A stretch of 64,000 nucleotides of DNA, taken from contig OU696586.1 of the NCBI GenBank assembly GCA_916048095.2, forward strand, positions 62,001-126,000. Reading direction: 5' to 3'. The position numbers were made by a program, and so were the translations under genes. Below are positions 54,954 to 64,000 of the stretch, one piece after another (within the stretch, counting starts at the first letter, position 1; every line of letters starts with the position of its first letter). The notes under the pieces are model-generated. The model made no database searches and was not told where the DNA came from. It saw only the letters and a program-made list of their open reading frames with translations. This stretch comes from Sacculina carcini (Eukaryota; Arthropoda; Thecostraca; Sacculinidae).

Positions 54954-56359
54954 TTAGGGCACACTTAGGTAACACTTATGTAACACTTAGGTAACATTTA
55001 TGTAACACTTAGGTAACACTTAGGTAACACTTAGGTAACACTTAGGTAACACTTAGGGCACACTTAGGTAACACTTAGGGCACACTTAGGTAACACTTAG
55101 GTAACACTTGAGGCACACTTAGTTAACACTTAGGGCACACTTAGGTAACACTTAGGGCATACTTAGGTAACACTTAGGTAACACTTAGGTAACACTTAGG
55201 TAACACTTAGGTAACACTTAGGTAACACTTAGGGTACACTTAGTTAACACTTAGGGCACACTTAGGTAACACTTAGGTAACACTTAGGTAACACTTAGGG
55301 CACACTTAGGTAACACTTAGGGCACACTTAGGTAACACTTATGTAACACTTAGGTAACATTTATGTAACACTTAGGTAACACTTAGGTAACACTTAGGTA
55401 ACACTTAGGTAACACTTAGGGCACACTTAGGTAACACTTAGGGCACACTTAGGTAACACTTAGGGCACACTTAGGTAACACTTAGGTAACATTTAGGTAA
55501 CACTTAGGTAACACTTAGGTAACACTTAGGGCACACTTAGGGCACACTTAGGTAACACTTAGGTAACACTTAGGTAACACTTAGGTAACACTTGGGTAAC
55601 ACTTAGGTAACACTTAGGTAACACTTATGTAACACTTAGGTAACACTTAGGTAACACTTAGGTAACACTTAGGTAACACTTAGGTAACACTTAGGTAACA
55701 CTTAGGTAACACTTAGGTAACACTTAGGTAACACTTAGGGCACACTTAGGGCACACTTAGGTAACACTTATGTAACACTTAGGTAACACTTAGGTAACAC
55801 TTAGGGCACACTTAGGTAACACTTAGGTAACACTTAGGGCACACTTAGTTAACACTTAGGGAACACTTAGGTAACACTTAGGTAACACTTAGGTAACACT
55901 TAGGGCACACTTAGGTAACACTTAGGGCACACTTAGGTAACACTTAGGTAACACTTAGGTAACACTTATGTAACACTTAGGTAACACTTAGGTAACACTT
56001 AGGTAACACTTAGGTAACACTTAGGTAACACTTAGGTAACACTTAGGTAACACTTAGGTAACACTTAGGTAACACTTAGGGCACACTTAGGGCACACTTA
56101 GGTAACACTTATGTAACACTTAGGTAACACTTAGGTAACACTTAGGGCACACTTAGGTAACACTTAGGGCACACTTAGGTAACACTTAGGTAACACTTGA
56201 GGCACACTTAGTTAACACTTAGGGCACACTTAGGTAACACTTAGGGCATACTTAGGTAACACTTAGGTAACACTTAGGTAACACTTAGGTAACACTTAGG
56301 TAACACTTAGGTAACACTTAGGTAACACTTAGGTAACACTTAGGGCACACTTAGTTAAC

Positions 56360-59300
56360 ACTTAGGGAACACTTAGGTAACACTTAGGTAACACTTAGGT
56401 AACACTTAGGGCACACTTAGGTAACACTTAGGGCACACTTAGGTAACACTTATGTAACACTTAGGTAACATTTATGTAACACTTAGGTAACACTTAGGGC
56501 ACACTTAGGTAACACTTAGGGCACACTTAGGCAACACTTAGGGCACACTTAGTTAACACTTAGGGCACACTTAGGTAACACTTAGGGCATACTTAGGTAA
56601 CACTTAGGTAACACTTAGGTAACACTTAGGTAACACTTAGGTAACACTTAGGTAACACTTAGGGCACACTTAGTTAACACTTAGGGCACACTTAGGTAAC
56701 ACTTAGGTAACACTTAGGTAACACTTAGGTAACACTTAGGGCACACTTAGGTAACACTTAGGGCACACTTAGGTAACACTTATGTAACACTTAGGTAACA
56801 TTTATGTAACACTTAGGTAACACTTAGGTAACACTTAGGTAACACTTAGGTAACACTTAGGGCACACTTAGGTAACACTTAGGGCACACTTAGGTAACAC
56901 TTAGGTAACACTTGAGGCACACTTAGTTAACACTTAGGGCACACTTAGGTAACACTTAGGGCATACTTAGGTAACACTTAGGTAACACTTAGGTAACACT
57001 TAGGTAACACTTAGGTAACACTTAGGTAACACTTAGGTAACACTTAGGGCACACTTAGTTAACACTTAGGGCACACTTAGGTAACACTTAGGTAACACTT
57101 AGGGCACACTTAGGTAACACTTAGGGCACACTTAGGTAACACTTATGTAACACTTAGGGCACACTTAGGTAACACTTAGGGCATACTTAGGTAACACTTA
57201 GGTAACACTTAGGGCACACTTATGTAACACTTATGTAACACTTAGGTAACATTTATGTAACACTTAGGTAACACTTAGGGCACACTTAGGTAACACTTAG
57301 GGCACACTTAGGTAACACTTAGGGCACACTTAGGTAACACTTAGGGCACACTTAGGTAACACTTAGGGCACACTTAGGTAACACTTAGGTAACACTTGAG
57401 GCACACTTAGTTAACACTTAGGGCACACTTAGGTAACACTTAGGTAACACTTGAGGCACACTTAGTTAACACTTAGGGCACACTTAGGTAACACTTAGGG
57501 CATACTTAGGTAACACTTAGGTAACACTTAGGTAACACTTAGGTAACACTTAGGTAACACTTAGGTAACACTTAGGGTACACTTAGTTAACACTTAGGGC
57601 ACACTTAGGTAACACTTAGGTAACACTTAGGTAACACTTAGGGCACACTTAGGTAACACTTAGGGCACACTTAGGTAACACTTATGTAACACTTAGGTAA
57701 CATTTATGTAACACTTAGGTAACACTTAGGTAACACTTAGGTAACACTTAGGTAACACTTAGGGCACACTTAGGTAACACTTAGGGCACACTTAGGTAAC
57801 ACTTAGGTAACACTTGAGGCACACTTAGTTAACACTTAGGGCACACTTAGGTAACACTTAGGGCATACTTAGGTAACACTTAGGTAACACTTAGGTAACA
57901 CTTAGGTAACACTTAGGTAACACTTAGGTAACACTTAGGGTACACTTAGTTAACACTTAGGGCACACTTAGGTAACACTTAGGTAACACTTAGGTAACAC
58001 TTAGGGCACACTTAGGTAACACTTAGGGCACACTTAGGTAACACTTATGTAACACTTAGGTAACATTTATGTAACACTTAGGTAACACTTAGGTAACACT
58101 TAGGTAACACTTAGGTAACACTTAGGGCACACTTAGGTAACACTTAGGGCACACTTAGGTAACACTTAGGGCACACTTAGGTAACACTTAGGTAACACTT
58201 AGGTAACACTTAGGTAACACTTAGGTAACACTTAGGTAACACTTAGGGCACACTTAGGGCACACTTAGGTAACACTTAGGTAACACTTAGGTAACACTTA
58301 GGTAACACTTGGGTAACACTTAGGTAACACTTAGGTAACACTTATGTAACACTTAGGTAACACTTAGGTAACACTTAGGTAACACTTAGGTAACACTTAG
58401 GTAACACTTAGGTAACACTTAGGTAACACTTAGGTAACACTTAGGTAACACTTAGGGCACACTTAGGGCACACTTAGGTAACACATATGTAACACTTAGG
58501 TAACACTTAGGTAACACTTAGGGCACACTTAGGTAACACTTAGGGCACACTTAGGTAACACTTAGGTAACACTTGAGGCACACTTAGTTAACACTTAGGG
58601 CACACTTAGGTAACACTTAGGGCATACTTAGGTAACACTTAGGTAACACTTAGGTAACACTTAGGTAACACTTAGGTAACACTTAGGTAACACTTAGGTA
58701 ACACTTAGGTAACACTTAGGGCACACTTAGTTAACACTTAGGGAACACTTAGGTAACACTTAGGTAACACTTAGGTAACACTTAGGGCACACTTAGGTAA
58801 CACTTAGGGCACACTTAGGTAACACTTATGTAACACTTAGGTAACATTTATGTAACACTTAGGTAACACTTAGGGCACACTTAGGTAACACTTAGGGCAC
58901 ACTTAGGCAACACTTAGGGCACACTTAGGTAACACTTAGGGCACACTTAGGTAACACTTAGGGTACACTTAGGTAACACTTAGGTAACACTTAGGGCACA
59001 CTTAGGTAACACTTAGGTAACACTTAGGGCACACTTAGGTAACACTTAGGGCACACTTAGGTAACACTTATGTAACACTTAGGTAACATTTATGTAACAC
59101 TTAGGTAACACTTAGGTAACACTTAGGTAACACTTAGGTAACACTTAGGGCACACTTAGGTAACACTTAGGGCACACTTAGGTAACACTTAGGTAACACT
59201 TGAGGCACACTTAGTTAACACTTAGGGCACACTTAGGTAACACTTAGGGCATACTTAGGTAACACTTAGGTAACACTTAGGTAACACTTAGGTAACACTT

Positions 59301-62300
59301 AGGTAACACTTAGGTAACACTTAGGGCACACTTAGTTAACACTTAGGGCACACTTAGGTAACACTTAGGTAACACTTAGGTAACACTTAGGGCACACTTA
59401 GGTAACACTTAGGGCACACTTAGGTAACACTTATGTAACACTTAGGTAACATTTATGTAACACTTAGGTAACACTTAGGTAACACTTAGGTAACACTTAG
59501 GTAACACTTAGGGCACACTTAGGTAACACTTAGGGCACACTTAGGTAACACTTAGGTAACACTTGAGGCACACTTAGTTAACACTTAGGGCACACTTAGG
59601 TAACACTTAGGGCATACTTAGGTAACACTTAGGTAACACTTAGGTAACACTTAGGTAACACTTAGGTAACACTTAGCTAACACTTAGGTAACACTTAGGG
59701 CACACTTAGTTAACACTTAGGGCACACTTAGGTAACACTTAGGTAACACTTAGGGCACACTTAGGTAACACTTAGGGCACACTTAGGTAACACTTATGTA
59801 ACACTTAGGGCACACTTAGGTAACACTTAGGGCATACTTAGGTAACACTTAGGTAACACTTAGGGCACACTTATGTAACACTTATGTAACACTTAGGTAA
59901 CATTTATGTAACACTTAGGTAACACTTAGGGCACACTTAGGTAACACTTAGGGCACACTTAGGTAACACTTAGGGCACACTTAGGTAACACTTAGGGCAC
60001 ACTTAGGTAACACTTAGGGCACACTTAGGTAACACTTAGGTAACACTTGAGGCACAATTAGTTAACACTTAGGGCACACTTAGGTAACACTTAGGGCATA
60101 CTTAGGTAACACTTAGGTAACACTTAGGTAACACTTAGGTAACACTTAGGTAACACTTAGGGCACACTTAGGTAACACTTAGGTAACACTTGAGGCACAC
60201 TTAGTTAACACTTAGGGCACACTTAGGTAACACTTAGGGCATACTTAGGTAACACTTAGGTAACACTTAGGTAACACTTAGGTAACACTTAGGTAACACT
60301 TAGGTAACACTTAGGTAACACTTAGGTAACACTTAGGGTACACTTAGTTAACACTTAGGGCACACTTAGGTAACACTTAGGTAACACTTAGGGTACACTT
60401 AGTTAACACTTAGGGCACACTTAGGTAACACTTAGTTAACACTTAGGGTACACTTAGGTAACACTTAGGTAACACTTAGGTAACACTTAGGTAACACTTA
60501 GGTAACACTTAGGTAAGACTTAGGTAACACTTAGGTAACACTTAGGGTACACTTAGGTAACACTTAGGGTACACTTAGGTAACACTTAGGTAACACTTAG
60601 GTAACACTTAGGACACACTTAGGTAACACTTAGGTAACACTTAGGTAACACTTAGGGCACACTTAGGTAACACTTAGGGCACACTTAGGTAACACTTATG
60701 TAACACTTAGGTAACATTTATGTAACACTTAGGTAACACTTAGGTAACACTTAGGTAACACTTAGGTAACACTTAGGGCACACTTAGGTAACACTTAGGG
60801 CACACTTAGGTAACACTTAGGGCACACTTAGGTAACACTTAGGTAACACTTAGGTAACACTTAGGTAACACTTAGGTAACACTTAGGGCACACTTAGGGC
60901 ACACTTAGGTAACACTTAGGTAACACTTAGGTAACACTTAGGTAACACTTGGGTAACACTTAGGTAACACTTAGGTAACACTTATGTAACACTTAGGTAA
61001 CACTTAGGTAACACTTAGGTAACACTTAGGTAACACTTAGGTAACACTTAGGTAACACTTAGGTAACACTTAGGTAACACTTAGGTAACACTTAGGGCAC
61101 ACTTAGGGCACACTTAGGTAACACTTATGTAACACTTAGGTAACACTTAGGTAACACTTAGGGCACACTTAGGTAACACTTAGGGCACACTTAGGTAACA
61201 CTTAGGTAACACTTGAGGCACACTTAGTTAACACTTAGGGCACACTTAGGTAACACTTAGGGCATACTTAGGTAACACTTAGGTAACACTTAGGTAACAC
61301 TTAGGTAACACTTAGGTAACACTTAGGTAACACTTAGGTAACACTTAGGTAACACTTAGGGCACACTTAGTTAACACTTAGGGAACACTTAGGTAACACT
61401 TAGGTAACACTTAGGTAACACTTAGGGCACACTTAGGTAACACTTAGGGCACACTTAGGTAACACTTATGTAACACTTAGGTAACATTTATGTAACACTT
61501 AGGTAACACTTAGGGCACACTTAGGTAACACTTAGGGCACACTTAGGCAACACTTAGGGCACACTTAGTTAACACTTAGGGCATACTTAGGTAACACTTA
61601 GGGCATACTTAGGTAACACTTAGGTAACACTTAGGTAACACTTAGGTAACACTTAGGTAACACTTAGGTAACACTTAGGGCACACTTAGTTAACACTTAG
61701 GGCACACTTAGGTAACACTTAGGTAACACTTAGGTAACACTTAGGGCACACTTAGGTAACACTTAGGGCACACTTAGGTAACACTTATGTAACACTTAGG
61801 TAACATTTATGTAACACTTAGGTAACACTTAGGTAACACTTAGGTAACACTTAGGTAACACTTAGGGCACACTTAGGTAACACTTAGGGCACACTTAGGT
61901 AACACTTAGGTAACACTTGAGGCACACTTAGTTAACACTTAGGGCACACTTAGGTAACACTTAGGGCATACTTAGGTAACACTTAGGTAACACTTAGGTA
62001 ACACTTAGGTAACACTTAGGTAACACTTAGGTAACACTTAGGTAACACTTAGGGCACACTTAGTTAACACTTAGGGCACACTTAGGTAACACTTAGGTAA
62101 CACTTAGGGCACACTTAGGTAACACTTAGGGCACACTTAGGTAACACTTATGTAACACTTAGGGCACACTTAGGTAACACTTAGGGCACACTTAGGTAAC
62201 ACTTAGGTAACACTTAGGGCACACTTATGTAACACTTATGTAACACTTAGGTAACATTTATGTAACACTTAGGTAACACTTAGGGCACACTTAGGTAACA

Positions 62301-64000
62301 CTTAGGGCACACTTAGGTAACACTTAGGGCACACTTAGGTAACACTTAGGGCACACTTAGGTAACACTTAGGGCACACTTAGGTAACACTTAGGTAACAC
62401 TTGAGGCACACTTAGTTAACACTTAGGGCACACTTAGGTAACACTTAGGTAACACTTGAGGCACACTTAGTTAACACTTAGGGCACACTTAGGTAACACT
62501 TAGGGCATACTTAGGTAACACTTAGGTAACACTTAGGTAACACTTAGGTAACACTTAGGTAACACTTAGGTAACACTTAGGGTACACTTAGTTAACACTT
62601 AGGGCACACTTAGGTAACACTTAGGTAACACTTAGGTAACACTTAGGGCACACTTAGGTAACACTTAGGGCACACTTAGGTAACACTTATGTAACACTTA
62701 GGTAACATTTATGTAACACTTAGGTAACACTTAGGTAACACTTAGGTAACACTTAGGTAACACTTAGGGCACACTTAGGTAACACTTAGGGCACACTTAG
62801 GTAACACTTAGGTAACACTTGAGGCACACTTAGTTAACACTTAGGGCACACTTAGGTAACACTTAGGGCATACTTAGGTAACACTTAGGTAACACTTAGG
62901 TAACACTTAGGTAACACTTAGGTAACACTTAGGTAACACTTAGGGTACACTTAGTTAACACTTAGGGCACACTTAGGTAACACTTAGGTAACACTTAGGT
63001 AACACTTAGGGCACACTTAGGTAACACTTAGGGCACACTTAGGTAACACTTATGTAACACTTAGGTAACATTTATGTAACACTTAGGTAACACTTAGGTA
63101 ACACTTAGGTAACACTTAGGTAACACTTAGGGCACACTTAGGTAACACTTAGGGCACACTTAGGTAACACTTAGGGCACACTTAGGTAACACTTAGGTAA
63201 CACTTAGGTAACACTTAGGTAACACTTAGGTAACACTTAGGGCACACTTAGGGCACACTTAGGTAACACTTAGGTAACACTTAGGTAACACTTAGGTAAC
63301 ACTTGGGTAACACTTAGGTAACACTTAGGTAACACTTATGTAACACTTAGGTAACACTTAGGTAACACTTAGGTAACACTTAGGTAACACTTAGGTAACA
63401 CTTAGGTAACACTTAGGTAACACTTAGGTAACACTTAGGTAACACTTAGGGCACACTTAGGGCACACTTAGGTAACACATATGTAACACTTAGGTAACAC
63501 TTAGGTAACACTTAGGGCACACTTAGGTAACACTTAGGGCACACTTAGGTAACACTTAGGTAACACTTGAGGCACACTTAGGTAACACTTAGGGCACACT
63601 TAGGTAACACTTAGGGCACACTTAGGTAACACTTAGGTAACACTTAGGTAACACTTAGGTAACACTTAGGTAACACTTAGGTAACACTTAGGTAACACTT
63701 AGGTAACACTTAGGGCACACTTAGGTAACACTTAGGGAACACTTAGGTAACACTTAGGTAACACTTAGGTAACACTTAGGGCACACTTAGGTAACACTTA
63801 GGGCACACTTAGGTAACACTTATGTAACACTTAGGTAACATTTATGTAACACTTAGGTAACACTTAGGGCACACTTAGGTAACACTTAGGGCACACTTAG
63901 GCAACACTTAGGGCACACTTAGGTAACACTTAGGGCACACTTAGGTAACACTTAGGGTACACTTAGGTAACACTTAGGTAACACTTAGGGCACACTTAGG
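56360..64000 (+). repeat. Local tandem series with 2.35-2.65 kb period
   Basis: Four successive members are marked by L units at 56,527, 58,903, 61,543 and 63,897, with spacings of 2,376, 2,640 and 2,354 bp (216, 240 and 214 units). The B-C-C junction at 57,220, 59,871 and 62,225 gives 2,651 and 2,354 bp. M units near 56,362, 58,738, 61,378 and 63,732 agree. The change ACACATATG occurs at 58,483 and 63,477 but not in the member between. The last member has lost two D units to A (near 63,580 and 63,723). The series continues beyond the window. Related B-C-C blocks lie at 4,405 and 34,285. Confidence 0.83.

Larger units (their letters stand above)
1..64000 (+). repeat. 11-bp satellite array, about 5,817 head-to-tail units
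   Basis: The entire window consists of an 11-bp unit, consensus TTAGGTAACAC, repeated in one orientation with no interruption. Most units are the consensus (4A 2C 2G 3T) or TTAGGGCACAC, and about fourteen other substitution variants recur. I saw no unit in inverted orientation, no CpG dinucleotide, no unique sequence, no transposon and no gene. TAG or TAA occurs in nearly every unit on the + strand and TAA in most units on the - strand; since 11 mod 3 is 2, each frame meets a stop about every 33 bp, so nothing longer than a few tens of codons can be open. Both ends lie inside the array, so its true length is greater than 64 kb. Such arrays are typical of eukaryotic heterochromatin. I do not recognise the unit as a named satellite and cannot assign a species. 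Confidence 0.98.

Noticed and set aside
1-64000. CRISPR array
   Set aside because: The repeats are 11 bp, contiguous and without unique spacers. The apparent alternation of constant and variable parts is variation within the unit.
1-64000. Telomere tract
   Set aside because: TTAGG and TTAGGG strings occur in every A or B unit, but always within the 11-bp unit and never as a run of 5- or 6-bp repeats beyond the two-copy TTAGG at four sites.
1-64000. Protein-coding repeat (11-residue repeat protein)
   Set aside because: A 33-bp period could encode an 11-residue repeat, but TAG/TAA on the + strand and TAA on the - strand recur in all frames, so no frame is open.
1-64000. G-quadruplex arrays from the GGG of B, F, H and M units
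   Set aside because: Consecutive GGG tracts are separated by 8 bases at best, B units rarely exceed two in a row, and usual loop limits are not met. Non-canonical structures remain possible but have no support here.
1-64000. CENP-B box
   Set aside because: The motif requires CG dinucleotides, and none were seen. This does not exclude a centromeric role, since many centromeres lack the box.
1-64000. Assembly artefact of a short satellite
   Set aside because: Rare variants, private base changes and nested copies with whole-unit differences look like real history, not a repeated consensus. It cannot be fully excluded without reads, so it is listed as a refutation test for the 29.9-kb duplication.
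1-64000. Assignment to an arthropod from the TTAGG motif
   Set aside because: Five bases are too little evidence, and the unit also resembles parts of vertebrate, plant and nematode telomere units.

Overview
The whole 64-kb window is one uninterrupted, head-to-tail satellite DNA array built from an 11-bp unit, consensus TTAGGTAACAC on the + strand (GTGTTACCTAA on the - strand). I count about 5,817 units. I see no protein-coding gene, RNA gene, transposon, CRISPR array or unique flanking sequence. Every forward unit carries a stop triplet, and because 11 is not a multiple of 3 the stops rotate through all frames, so no reading frame stays open. The sequence is eukaryotic constitutive heterochromatin in character (pericentromeric, centromeric, subtelomeric or B/sex-chromosome satellite). 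The lineage cannot be fixed from the repeat alone. The TTAGG start of the unit resembles the arthropod telomere unit, but that is weak evidence.

Unit code used throughout: A = TTAGGTAACAC (majority); B = TTAGGGCACAC; C = TTATGTAACAC; D = TTAGTTAACAC; E = TTGAGGCACAC; F = TTAGGGCATAC; G = TTAGGTAACAT; H = TTAGGGTACAC; I = TTGGGTAACAC; J = TTAGGTAAGAC; K = TTAGGACACAC; L = TTAGGCAACAC; M = TTAGGGAACAC; N = TTGGGACACAC; O = TTAAGGCACAC; P = TTAGGTTACAC. Variants are not scattered at random. They form recurring words, such as B-A-B-A alternation, C-G-C and E-D-B-A-F, and the words form longer blocks that have been copied again and again.

Layout: (1) positions 1 to about 20.87 kb recur at about 29.77-50.61 kb, at an offset near 29.9 kb and with very few base differences; (2) nested inside each of these two copies are an older 5.4-kb-offset duplication (about 0.35-3.0 and 5.67-8.41 kb), a 330-bp duplication inside that, and a contiguous 3.07-kb tandem duplication (about 7.77-10.84 and 10.84-13.93 kb); (3) about 19.0-24.1 kb recurs at 25.7-30.8 kb (offset 6.75 kb); (4) about 45.95-48.05 kb recurs at 52.42-54.53 kb (offset 6,477 bp); (5) 56-64 kb is a local tandem series with a 2.35-2.65 kb period.

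The most striking property is register. Following unit phase from anchor to anchor across 64 kb, only 19 units depart from 11 bp. They fall into four types (a 5-bp TTAGG insertion x4, a 12-bp unit x2, a 10-bp unit lacking one T x12, another 10-bp unit x1), and their net effect (+9 bp) accounts exactly for the phase change between the two ends. Almost all other variation is substitution, or gain and loss of whole 11-bp units. There is no gene-based system here. What is worth study is the array architecture and its duplication history.
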